NCBI GenBank assembly: GCA_963816775.1
Contig: CAWFLX010000059.1
Location: forward strand, 62,001-126,000
Reading direction: 5' to 3'
DNA from: JAFAXD01 sp963816775
GTDB taxonomy: Bacteria; Pseudomonadota; Alphaproteobacteria; Rhizobiales; Xanthobacteraceae
Length of the DNA stretch: 64,000 bases
This document shows, piece after piece, positions 1-7,626 of the stretch (its first letter is position 1; each line of letters starts with the position of its first letter). The notes beneath the pieces were generated by a model, which was not told where the DNA came from, ran no database searches, and worked only from the letters and a program-made list of their open reading frames with translations. A program made the translations under genes and the position numbers.

Positions 1-2
1 CC

Positions 3-161
3 AAGCGTACGCGCGACGGGTTCTTTCCCAAGCCGTCAATCGAACCGGATCGCATCGTCGGCCTCGACACCATCGTGAACGATGCGGTGACGCTGAAATA
101 CACCGCAGCGCCGCTGACCAAGGAACAACTCGCGGAGCTTATCCAGATTCCGCCGCGTTAG
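3..161 (+). CDS. C-terminal end of a probable periplasmic transporter receptor (partial)
   Basis: This is an open frame entering from the left edge and ending at TAG 159-161, giving about 52 residues. The tail contains KEQLAELIQIPPR and an upstream GLDTIV segment. From memory it resembles the end of ABC-type substrate-binding proteins, but that assignment is weak because the body of the gene is outside the window. Its last 23 bases overlap the end of the convergent glucosyltransferase gene on the other strand. Confidence 0.4.
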   Translation, partial: KRTRDGFFPKPSIEPDRIVGLDTIVNDAVTLKYTAAPLTKEQLAELIQIPPR

Positions 162-2661
162 TTGCCAGCGTCGCATAAACGTCGCCCGAATTGGCCTCAG
201 GCGGCAGGGCGAGCAGCCATTGCTCGATCGCGGCGTCGTCGATCCAGCGGCCGTGTGCGAAGGTCTGGCTTTCCCCGAGCGCAGCGTTGAAATGCCGAAA
301 ACCGAGGCTCGCGCATCGGCGCAGCGCGGCGACCGCGACGTCGCGCTGGATGGTGGTGAACTCGAACGACAGGGTGGCGACCGGCTGGGAGAGGCCGGCG
401 AGCGCTTCGGCTTCGAAGCCTTCAACGTCGATCTTGATGAACGCCGGCTTGCCATGACGCGCGATCAGCGCATCGAGCGTGGTCATCGGCGCGATCACCG
501 ATGTCGTCCAGCGCTCGTTCGCCCAGCCGGGCGCGCCGGCCGCGGCCTGCACGAAATCGTTTGATGCGGTCGAAACTGTCGGATTGTCGAGGTTGAGGTG
601 TAGCGGGATCGTCCCGCCATGGCGGCCAACGGCGACGGCTTCGATTGCGACCGCCGGGTCGCGCCCGTGGATCAATCGCAACACCGCGACCAGCGCGCCC
701 TGCGGCTCGACCGCCACCACCCGCGCACCACGCCGCCTGAACGAGGCGACCCGGTCGCCGACGTGGGCGCCGATGTCGAACACGAGATCGCCCGGGCGCA
801 CGAATGCGGCGTGGAGCCGATCCATGGCGGCGCGGCGGCGTCCATCGCCATAGTAGATGCGCAGCGACCGCAGCACGCCGCGCGCGCTGCGCAGGCCATC
901 AAGCACGGGATTGGATTGCGCGGCCGGCACCAAGGTGGCGAGAATCGCGGGCGGGTTGGTTTCTTCCGGAAGGCGGCCGATGCCGAGACCCGCGAGCAGG
1001 CGGCCGGTGCCGGGCGCGGCGGTAACGACCGCCATCGGCACCGCCAGTGCGAGGCCGCCGGCAATCAGCAGCGCAATCGGAAGGACGGCAGGGTTCGCCC
1101 ACGCCAGCACGACGATCGCGCCCCAACCGATCAGCGCGTGCGGCCAGAAGTGCGCGGTCGCGTCGCGCATCGAAACTGCGTGCTCATGCCGGACCTGGGC
1201 GCTCCAGCCGATGGTGCGGCCGAGTGCGAGGTTGGCCAGCGCAATCGTATGGCTGCACCACTGGATCGGAACCAGCAGGATGAAGAACAGCGTTTCGATT
1301 GCGGCGCTGGCCAGAAAGCGTGCGCTGCCGCCAAACGCGCGCCGCGCGTCGTCTCGCGCCAGCACGTCCAGGATGCTCGCGATCTTGGCGGCGAACCACA
1401 TCACCAGAACAGCGGCAAAGAGCGGCCATCCGTAGCGCGGGTCGATCGCTGCGGGATCGAGCACGACCGCGAGGGTGCCGAGCAGCAGAAGGCCGATCCA
1501 GGCCGGTGAGCCGAGGAACATCAGGATCGCGAGCAGGAGCTGATAACGGCTCACCAATTTCAGTCCTGGCATGAGCAGGAACGGCCAGTACTGCATGTTG
1601 CCGGCGCACCAGCGCAGGTCGCGTCGAATAAATTCGATGAGCGTCGGCGGGTTCTCCTCCCAGCCGAGGTTTTCCTCCGGCAGCACCCGCACCTCGTAGC
1701 CGGCGCGGCGCATCAACACCGCCTCGATCTGATCATGCGACAGGATATGGCGCCCGCCCGCCAGTAGCGGGAGCTTGCAGTATGCTGCAAACGGTCGCAG
1801 TCGCAGCACCGCGTTGTGTCCCCAATAGGGGCCGCAGTCGCCCTGCCACCAGGCGCTGCCGATGGTGTAGGAGCGCATGCCGAGCCGCATGCCGAACTGA
1901 AAGATGCGCGCCATCGCGCTTGTCGACGGCAAGCCGACGACCAGGCCCTGCACGATGCCGAGCTTGGGGTCGGTTTGCATCACCCGCACAAGCCGCAGCA
2001 TGGCCGACGCCGGCATCACGCTGTCGGCGTCGAGCGTGATGGCGAGATCGTGCGCCGCGCCAAAGCGCGCGCAGAAATCCTGGATGTTGCCGGCCTTGAA
2101 GCCGGTGTTTGCGGTTCGCCGGCGATAGCTGATGGCGACCCGCTCGCGCCAGGTCTCGGCCAGCGCCCCAAAGTGCGCCTCCTCCGCTGCGCCCGGCATC
2201 GCATCGGAGGTGTCGCTCAACACGTAGATATGAAAGTGCTCCGCTGCCCCGCTGGCCGCGAGCTCCGCCAGCATCGGCTCGAGATTGCGCGCGACGCGCT
2301 CGGGCGGCTCGTTGCGAATGCAGACCAGAACCGCGGTCGACAAGGTGATCGGCTCCGATCTGGTGACGCGCGCACTTGCCGGAAAAACCGCGGCCGTCGG
2401 ATCGGCGGCGCAGCGCATGATGATGAACCCGATCACCGCGTTCCAGAATCCGATCACGATCCAGGGCAGCGTGATGACGAACAGCGCGAGCAAAGCGATG
2501 TCGAGCGCACCAATCCCGCCCGGGCGAAGTGCCAACACGGCGAGGGCGACCGTGGCGCAGATGGTCGTTACGCTGAGCGTTGCGAACAGCGCCCGACGCA
2601 CCGCGAGACTGGCCTCGCCGGTCGCGATGCGCGCGAGCGTGGAAACGGCAACGTCGGTCAT
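139..2661 (-). CDS. opgH: OpgH-type glucan glucosyltransferase fused to FkbM-type methyltransferase
   Basis: The protein has 840 residues. Residues about 25-85 hold two membrane helices. A family 2 glycosyltransferase domain follows, with VLVCIRNEPP (111-120), the acidic motif LDADS (210-214), HD (309-310) and RRDLRW (346-351), the usual processive-enzyme motifs; more membrane helices run to about residue 570. This is the architecture of OpgH/MdoH, the inner-membrane enzyme that polymerises UDP-glucose into osmoregulated periplasmic glucan. The last 240 residues are an unexpected SAM-dependent methyltransferase domain of the FkbM family, with VFDIGAHVGD (about 627-636), VVAVEP and IKIDVEGFE (about 742-750). 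Normal OpgH ends before this. No opgG partner lies in the window. The fusion is seen directly; the idea that the added domain O-methylates the glucan is inference. Confidence 0.85.
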   Translation of the reverse strand: MTDVAVSTLARIATGEASLAVRRALFATLSVTTICATVALAVLALRPGGIGALDIALLALFVITLPWIVIGFWNAVIGFIIMRCAADPTAAVFPASARVTRSEPITLSTAVLVCIRNEPPERVARNLEPMLAELAASGAAEHFHIYVLSDTSDAMPGAAEEAHFGALAETWRERVAISYRRRTANTGFKAGNIQDFCARFGAAHDLAITLDADSVMPASAMLRLVRVMQTDPKLGIVQGLVVGLPSTSAMARIFQFGMRLGMRSYTIGSAWWQGDCGPYWGHNAVLRLRPFAAYCKLPLLAGGRHILSHDQIEAVLMRRAGYEVRVLPEENLGWEENPPTLIEFIRRDLRWCAGNMQYWPFLLMPGLKLVSRYQLLLAILMFLGSPAWIGLLLLGTLAVVLDPAAIDPRYGWPLFAAVLVMWFAAKIASILDVLARDDARRAFGGSARFLASAAIETLFFILLVPIQWCSHTIALANLALGRTIGWSAQVRHEHAVSMRDATAHFWPHALIGWGAIVVLAWANPAVLPIALLIAGGLALAVPMAVVTAAPGTGRLLAGLGIGRLPEETNPPAILATLVPAAQSNPVLDGLRSARGVLRSLRIYYGDGRRRAAMDRLHAAFVRPGDLVFDIGAHVGDRVASFRRRGARVVAVEPQGALVAVLRLIHGRDPAVAIEAVAVGRHGGTIPLHLNLDNPTVSTASNDFVQAAAGAPGWANERWTTSVIAPMTTLDALIARHGKPAFIKIDVEGFEAEALAGLSQPVATLSFEFTTIQRDVAVAALRRCASLGFRHFNAALGESQTFAHGRWIDDAAIEQWLLALPPEANSGDVYATLATNAAESG

Positions 2662-2710
2662 GCGGGTGGTAGACTGCGGGCTTTAGACAGGTTCGGTTAC
2701 AATTCCCGCC

Positions 2711-2800
2711 GTCATGGCCGCGCTGGTCCCGGGCATCCACGTCTTTTCGGCTTGCTGACACAAGCAAGGCGTGGATGGCCGGGACAAGCCCGGCCATGAC
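2711..2800. repeat. Dispersed palindromic element, GTCATGGCCGG family, copy 1
   Basis: Imperfect inverted repeat with GTCATGGCC at one end and GGCCATGAC at the other, plus internal CATCCACGTC and GCGTGGATG arms. Related copies are at 12113-12201 and 56286-56373, all intergenic. A more distant GTCAT...ATGAC relative is at 46666-46750, inside a gene. Confidence 0.8.
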
Positions 2801-2825
2801 GCCGGACGGTGGGGTTTATACCTTA

Positions 2826-2874
2826 GAGCATGATCCCGAAAAGTGGACACCGGTTTTCGGAATAGGTCATGCTC
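2826..2874. repeat. Short palindromic element, GAGCATGATC family
   Basis: Inverted repeat starting GAGCATGATC and ending GTCATGCTC with AAGTGG...CCGGTTTTCGG in the middle. Degenerate relatives are at 4288-4332 and 37916-37955. It sits in the 244-base spacer between two divergently oriented genes, just downstream of the larger palindrome at 2711-2800. Confidence 0.7.
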
Positions 2875-2905
2875 CATCGTAGACTAACACCGTAGACATG
2901 CACCT

Positions 2906-3868
2906 ATGCCGAAGGCGCTCTGGTACGTCGCACCCGGAATGGCAGAACTGCGCGACGAACGCGTCGCGCCGGGGCCGGACGAGGCCTGCGTGCGGGCCCA
3001 TTTCGGTGCCATCAGTCGCGGGACCGAGGCGCTGGTCTTTGCCGGCCGCGTGCCGCCGACCGAATATGTGCGCATGCGTGGACCCCACATGGGCGGGGTG
3101 TTTCCGTTCCCGGTGAAGTACGGCTACGCGATCGTCGGTAAGGTCGAAACCGGCCCGCCGCATTTGCACGGCCGCCTGGTGTTCGCGCTGCATCCGCACC
3201 AGGACGTGTTCGCGGTGCCGACCGACGCTTTCACCCCGCTGCCCGACGGCCTGCCGCCGCAGCGCGCGGTGCTCGCCGCCAATATGGAGACCGCGCTCAA
3301 CGCGGTATGGGACGGCGCACCCGGTCCCGCCGATCGCATCGCGGTGATCGGCGCCGGCGTTGTCGGCGCGCTGGTTGCGTTCCTGTGCGCGCAAGCGCCG
3401 GGCGCCGAGATCACACTCGTCGACATCGATCCGACGCGCGCCACGTTGGCGCGCGCGTTCGGGGTGGCGTTCGCGCCGCCAGCCGGCGCACCGAAGGATT
3501 GCGACCTCGTGTTTCACGCCAGCGGCGCCGCCTCCGGGCTTGCAACCGCGCTCGAGCTTGCGGGTGATGAAGCAAGAATCATCGAGATGAGCTGGTACGG
3601 TGTCGGCGAAGCGCCAATTCCGCTCGGCGGCGCCTTTCACAGCCGGCGCCTGACGATCGTGTCGAGCCAGGTCGGCAAGGTCGCTCCGTCGCATCGCCCG
3701 CGCTGGACCCCGGCGCGCCGGCTGGCGGCGGCGCTCGACCTGCTGCGCGACCCACGGCTCGACGCATTGCTGGCGCCGCCGGTGCGGTTCGCCGATCTGC
3801 CCGCCGAGCTTCCCCGGATTCTGGCCCCGGGCAGCGGTGTGCTGTGCCAGCGCATCGATTATGTGTGA
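2906..3868 (+). CDS. Medium-chain dehydrogenase/reductase (zinc-type alcohol dehydrogenase family)
   Basis: A 320-residue MDR-superfamily oxidoreductase. The N-terminal part contains ISRGTEALVFAGRVPP and KYGYAIVGKV, the GroES-like substrate fold as in BchC-like dehydrogenases. The Rossmann fold follows with the nucleotide-binding glycines in AVIGAGVVGAL (about 144-154). The classical catalytic-zinc GHE motif is replaced by GYA, so zinc catalysis is uncertain. The gene is followed after 17 bases by the pterin-synthase-like gene and then a glycosyltransferase on the same strand, which suggests an operon and an oxidation/reduction step on a shared small molecule. The substrate cannot be read from the sequence. 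Confidence 0.8.
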   Translation: MPKALWYVAPGMAELRDERVAPGPDEACVRAHFGAISRGTEALVFAGRVPPTEYVRMRGPHMGGVFPFPVKYGYAIVGKVETGPPHLHGRLVFALHPHQDVFAVPTDAFTPLPDGLPPQRAVLAANMETALNAVWDGAPGPADRIAVIGAGVVGALVAFLCAQAPGAEITLVDIDPTRATLARAFGVAFAPPAGAPKDCDLVFHASGAASGLATALELAGDEARIIEMSWYGVGEAPIPLGGAFHSRRLTIVSSQVGKVAPSHRPRWTPARRLAAALDLLRDPRLDALLAPPVRFADLPAELPRILAPGSGVLCQRIDYV

Positions 3869-3885
3869 CGAGAGAGAGCAACTAG

Positions 3886-4287
3886 ATGTTCACCGTTGAG
3901 GTCCGCGACCACATCATGATCGCCCATTCGTTCAAGGGCGATGTGTTTGGACCCGCGCAGGCGCTGCATGGCGCGACCTTCGTGGTCGACGCCGCGATCA
4001 TGGCGAACGAACTCGACCAGCACGGCATCGTGGTCGACATCGGTCGCGCCCATGCGGTGCTCCATACCGTGCTCGGCGCCCTCAACTATCGCAACCTCGA
4101 TGACGCGCCGCAGTTTGCCGGCCGCAACACCACCACCGAATTCCTGACCAGACACATTTACGATCGCCTGGCCGACGCGGCGCGCAAGGGCGAACTCGGA
4201 CGCGAGCCGCGCGAACTTTCCGCCATTCGGGTGACCCTTTCCGAATCGCATGTCGCGCGCGCATCCTACGAAGCGCCGTTGTGGTAG
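3886..4287 (+). CDS. 6-pyruvoyl-tetrahydropterin synthase / QueD family protein with altered metal site
   Basis: A 133-residue protein with the tunnelling-fold pterin synthase layout: IAHSF with His14, LHGATF with His28, IVVDIG (48-53), NYRNLDD, NTTTEF (81-86) and a C-terminal SESH with the substrate-anchoring Glu. Canonical members bind zinc through three histidines, the last two in an HGHNY motif; here the motif reads HGATF, so the third ligand is Ala30. The usual catalytic Cys shortly before that motif is also absent. It may therefore not catalyse the standard QueD reaction. Its start is 17 bases after the preceding dehydrogenase gene, and it is followed by a glycosyltransferase. Confidence 0.85.
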   Translation: MFTVEVRDHIMIAHSFKGDVFGPAQALHGATFVVDAAIMANELDQHGIVVDIGRAHAVLHTVLGALNYRNLDDAPQFAGRNTTTEFLTRHIYDRLADAARKGELGREPRELSAIRVTLSESHVARASYEAPLW

Positions 4288-4332
4288 GAGCATTTTCAGG
4301 AAGAGTGGCCACCGGTCTTCCGTCGAAAATGC
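4288..4332. repeat. Degenerate GAGCAT-type palindromic element
   Basis: Begins GAGCATTTTC and ends GAAAATGC, with GTGGCCACCGG in the middle. It fills the spacer between the pterin-synthase-like gene and the glycosyltransferase gene inside a presumed operon. Confidence 0.6.
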
Positions 4333-4346
4333 GACCAAAATAAAGT

Positions 4347-5411
4347 ATGCGACCAACACAAGCGCCGAGCGTCACCTTCGCGGTCCCGGGCGATCTCGAC
4401 ACGCCGACCGGCGGTTATGGTTATGCGCGCTGTGTCATCGCGGCGCTGCGTGCACGCAAGTGGCAGGTCGGTGTGATCGATCTGGGCGAGGGTTTCCCGC
4501 GCGTCGGTGCCGATCAACGTGCCGTTGCGCGCGAGCGTTTACTGGGGGCGCCGGCGGGTGCGCCCATCATTGTCGACGGCCTCGCCCTTGGGGCATTACC
4601 CGACGAAGCCCGTGACGCCGCGCGCAGCCATTGCCTGATCGGCCTCGTGCATCATCCGCTCGCCCTGGAAACCGGGCTGTCGCCTGCAATGGCCGACGCG
4701 TTTCGCGCTTCCGAGATCAGGGCGCTCGCCGCCACGCGGCACGTCATCACCACCGATCACTCGACCGCGGCGACACTTGCGGCAAGCTACGCGGTTGCTA
4801 CCGCGCGGATCACGGTTGCGCTTCCGGGCACGCAGCGGGTCGAATTCGCGCACGGCAGCCACGATGGCGTGCCCCAGATTCTGGCGGTCGGCGCCATCGT
4901 GCCGCGCAAGGGCTACGCGTTGCTGGTGACGGCGCTGTCCGAGTTGCGAGACCTGTCCTGGCGACTGACGATCGTCGGCGATCGTGGCCGCAGTCCCGAG
5001 ACGGCGGCCGAACTCGACGACCTGATCGAGCGCGCGCGCCTGCGCGACAGGATCACCTGCACGGGCGCGGTGACGGCCGAACGCCTCGATGCGCTCTATC
5101 GGGCGTCCGATTTGTTCGTGCAGCCGTCCTGGTTTGAGGGCTACGGCATGGCGCTCGCCGACGCGCTCGCCTACGGATTGCCGATCGTTGCGACGCAGAC
5201 CGGCGCGGCGCGCAGAAATGTCGGATCCAAGGCCGGCAGGCTGGTCACACCGGGCGACGCCCACGCGTTGGCGCGCGCGTTGCGCTCACTCCTCGCGGAC
5301 GCCCGCGTGCGCGCGCATTGTGCGGCCGCTGCGCGTGCCGCAGCCCAAAATCTGCCGAGCTGGGACGACACCGCGATGGCGTTTGAAGATGCGCTGCGTA
5401 GGGTGGGTTAG
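4347..5411 (+). CDS. Glycosyltransferase, family 4 (GT-B fold)
   Basis: A 354-residue retaining glycosyltransferase of the GT4 group. The N-terminal domain has DLDTPTGGYGYARCV, an acceptor-side glycine-rich loop. The donor domain starts near residue 175 with VGAIVPRKGY. The diagnostic nucleotide-sugar motif SWFEGYGMALADALAYGLP is near residues 260-280, including the E-x7-E spacing. It has no signal peptide or membrane helix, so it is cytoplasmic. It is the third gene of the dehydrogenase/pterin-synthase cluster, which makes a small-molecule acceptor such as a pterin more likely than a cell-surface glycan; that is inference. Its last codons (RVG, stop) lie inside the palindromic repeat at 5398-5491, which supplies the TAG. 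Confidence 0.85.
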   Translation: MRPTQAPSVTFAVPGDLDTPTGGYGYARCVIAALRARKWQVGVIDLGEGFPRVGADQRAVARERLLGAPAGAPIIVDGLALGALPDEARDAARSHCLIGLVHHPLALETGLSPAMADAFRASEIRALAATRHVITTDHSTAATLAASYAVATARITVALPGTQRVEFAHGSHDGVPQILAVGAIVPRKGYALLVTALSELRDLSWRLTIVGDRGRSPETAAELDDLIERARLRDRITCTGAVTAERLDALYRASDLFVQPSWFEGYGMALADALAYGLPIVATQTGAARRNVGSKAGRLVTPGDAHALARALRSLLADARVRAHCAAAARAAAQNLPSWDDTAMAFEDALRRVG

Positions 5412-5491
5412 CCCCGGAGGCGCGTAACCCGCCAGCGGCATTATCACCGGCAAGTCATCTGATGGGTATCGCTTCGCTCTACCCATCCTAC
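5398..5491. repeat. GTAGGGTGGGTTA palindromic element between convergent genes
   Basis: Starts GTAGGGTGGGTTAG and ends TACCCATCCTAC. Its left arm supplies the TAG stop of the glycosyltransferase (5409-5411). Its right arm supplies the TAG stop of the minus-strand reductase (5488-5490). Related elements are at 7003-7101, 31911-32009 and 43338-43405. Confidence 0.8.
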
Positions 5492-6291
5492 TTCAGTGCG
5501 ATCGGCTTACGGCGGCACGACAGATCGACATCAAACAAAACTTCGTCGTCGATCAGATGCGGAGCGACCGGCGGCCGCAACACATCCTCGGCGCGATCGA
5601 TCGGCGGAAGCGCCAGGCTGGACTGGCCGGCGCCCAGCAGCATGGGTGCCACCATCACATGCAGCCGGTCGAGGCAGCCGGCCGTGAGAAATTGCGAAAT
5701 GGTGCGCGCGCCGCCTTCGATCAGGATGCGCCGGAAGCCTTTCGCATGAAGGCCGGCCAGGATTGCGGCCGGCGCTGCAATTCCGTCGGCCAGTGGGACG
5801 CGCAGGATTTCCACGTCGTCCGCAAAACGGGACTCCACCTGCGCGCCGAGCACGACCACGCGTCGGGCGCCGTTGGCCCGCAGCAGGCGGGCCGATGCGG
5901 ACAACCGCCCGCGCGGATCGATCACCACGCGCGCGGGGTTGGGGCCGGCCACACGCCGCACCGTGAGCTCCGGGTCATCGCACACCGCGGTACCGACCCC
6001 CACGACGATTGCGTCGACCAGCGCGCGCAGCCGATGCAGGTGATCGAGACCGGCGGCGCCGTTGATATATTTGGAGTGCCCGGTCGGGGTTGCGATCCGC
6101 CCATCGATCGATTGCCCGAGCTGTGCAACGACCATGAGGTCGTCGACACGGCCGGCGCGCAATGGCCCGTACAGCGTCTCCCATGCGGGCGGCAGGGGCC
6201 CATTGGGCTGCCGGAATTGGCCCGGCACGCCGGCCCAGGCGGCCTCGCCGCCGCTGCCGTGATCGGAGGTCACGACGAACCCGTTCGCCAT
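5488..6291 (-). CDS. RibD C-terminal / dihydrofolate-reductase-like reductase
   Basis: A 267-residue protein whose last about 210 residues are the RibD C-terminal reductase fold: VAQLGQSIDGRIA, NGAAGLDHLHRLRALVDAIVVGVGT, DDPELTVR, ARVVIDPRGRL and ILIEGGARTISQFL. In riboflavin synthesis this fold uses NADPH to reduce a pyrimidine, and relatives reduce pterins. There is no deaminase domain, so it is not a complete RibD. It is convergent with the pterin-synthase/glycosyltransferase genes and fits as the reducing enzyme of a pterin pathway; that link is inference. The stop codon comes from the repeat at 5398-5491. The first 50 residues are not obviously part of the fold. Confidence 0.8.
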   Translation of the reverse strand: MANGFVVTSDHGSGGEAAWAGVPGQFRQPNGPLPPAWETLYGPLRAGRVDDLMVVAQLGQSIDGRIATPTGHSKYINGAAGLDHLHRLRALVDAIVVGVGTAVCDDPELTVRRVAGPNPARVVIDPRGRLSASARLLRANGARRVVVLGAQVESRFADDVEILRVPLADGIAAPAAILAGLHAKGFRRILIEGGARTISQFLTAGCLDRLHVMVAPMLLGAGQSSLALPPIDRAEDVLRPPVAPHLIDDEVLFDVDLSCRRKPIALK

Positions 6292-6444
6292 GCGATAACT
6301 CGCTGCTTTGGCCCAAGTGGGCGAGGGGATAACGATCCGGCTAGCGTTTTGTTACACCTAGCTTAAACCCGCCTCGACAGGGAATATTCAGCATGTCGGC
6401 CGAATCGTCCTTCTGGAATAACAAGCGATCGTGCAGAGGCTCCA

Positions 6445-6999
6445 ATGGCACCTAACGCGGCGGTCTATGGTCTGACGGCCCGGGTGTTGCATTGGCTGAC
6501 AGCCGTGCTGGTGCTGACGATGATTCCGGCCGGAATCGCCATGGTGAACATCGGCTCCGGGCCGCTGCAGGACTTTCTGTTCAACCTGCATCGATCGTTT
6601 GGCGTGTTGCTTGTTCCCGTCATTCTGCTGCGGCTCGCCAATCGGCTGATCGACCCGCCGCCACCGCTGCCCGCGGATATTCCGCTTGTTCAGCAATTCG
6701 CGGCCACATCGGTGCATTGGGCGCTCTACGCACTGCTGATCGTGCAGCCGATCGTAGGTTGGATCGGCACGTCCGCGTTTCGGGCGCCCATCATCGTGTT
6801 CGGTTTGTTCGAACTGCCGCCGATCTGGCCGCCGGACCGCGCCTTCTCGGACCAGGTGTTCGTGCTGCACCGCGCGATCGGGTTCCTGATCGCACTCCTG
6901 ATCACCGTCCATATTGCCGGCGCGCTGTTCCATCATTTCGTGCGGCGCGACGATGTGCTGCTGCGGATGTGGAACGCACGCCTTCGTCGGGCGGGTTAG
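6445..6999 (+). CDS. Cytochrome b561 family protein
   Basis: A 184-residue four-helix membrane protein of the bacterial cytochrome b561 (CybB/YceJ) type. Candidate heme-ligating histidines lie in RVLHWLTA, FNLHRSFG, VLHRAIGF and VHIAGALFHHF. Such proteins bind two b-type hemes in the inner membrane and oxidise quinol; some act as superoxide:quinone oxidoreductases. It is transcribed away from the RibD-like gene across a 153-base spacer. The stop is four bases before the repeat at 7003-7101. Confidence 0.85.
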   Translation: MAPNAAVYGLTARVLHWLTAVLVLTMIPAGIAMVNIGSGPLQDFLFNLHRSFGVLLVPVILLRLANRLIDPPPPLPADIPLVQQFAATSVHWALYALLIVQPIVGWIGTSAFRAPIIVFGLFELPPIWPPDRAFSDQVFVLHRAIGFLIALLITVHIAGALFHHFVRRDDVLLRMWNARLRRAG

Positions 7000-7002
7000 T
7001 TC

Positions 7003-7101
7003 GTAGGGTGGGTTCGCGCCGGAGGCGCGTAACCCACCGGCGCTGGCGCAACAGGCGAGTCGGCCGGTGGGTTACGGCGCGGCGCGCCTAACCCACCCTA
7101 C
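7003..7101. repeat. GTAGGGTGGGTT palindromic element
   Basis: Long inverted repeat beginning GTAGGGTGGGTT and ending AACCCACCCTAC, with internal GGCGCGTAACCCACCGG and CCGGTGGGTTACGGCGC arms. Same family as 5398-5491 and 31911-32009. It lies between cytochrome b561 and the response regulator. Confidence 0.8.
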
Positions 7102-7166
7102 GGTCCACCTCCGGGCGGCCCGGCATTGGCCTCAGGGACAATAGTCCGGCCTGGCTTTGCGGGGCT

Positions 7167-7610
7167 ATGATCGCGGATCGCAACGGCTATGCTCGCAACC
7201 GGATGAAACAACCCAGGCAGGTCGAACCGCGGCCGGTGTCCGCCGTGCCCAAGACCATCGCGATCGTCGATGACAATGCCGCCGTCCTCAAAGGCATCGA
7301 GCGCTTGTTGAACGCGCACGGCTTTGCCACCAAGGGGTTTTCGTCGGCGGAGTCCTTCCTGGCCTCCAAGCCGACGAACGGCATCGATTGCGTGCTCCTC
7401 GACATTCACCTTGGAGGCATGTCTGGAATTGCATTGCGCCGCCAGCTCTCCGCGTCCGGATCGACACTTCCGGTGATCTTCATGACCGCCTTCGACGATC
7501 AGGCCACGCGCCAACAGGCGCAAGCCGCCGGCTGCGTGGCCTATCTGCGCAAGCCGTTCGCGGGACGCCTGCTGATCGAGGCGATTGCACACGCCGGCTC
7601 GAGCCGCTAG
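7167..7610 (+). CDS. Single-domain response regulator (FixJ-type receiver)
   Basis: The receiver domain begins at KTIAIVDDNAAV with the acidic pair. The phosphorylated Asp is in CVLLDIHLGG, the conserved Thr in FMTAFDD and the Lys in LRKPF. The protein stops right after the receiver fold, so it has no DNA-binding output domain. A later start at 7203 is possible and would remove 12 weakly conserved residues. The sensor kinase starts 17 bases downstream on the same strand and is the obvious partner. The regulator may act through a protein partner or as a phosphate sink. Confidence 0.85.
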   Translation: MIADRNGYARNRMKQPRQVEPRPVSAVPKTIAIVDDNAAVLKGIERLLNAHGFATKGFSSAESFLASKPTNGIDCVLLDIHLGGMSGIALRRQLSASGSTLPVIFMTAFDDQATRQQAQAAGCVAYLRKPFAGRLLIEAIAHAGSSR

Positions 7611-7626
7611 GCAGGTTGCTGAGATC

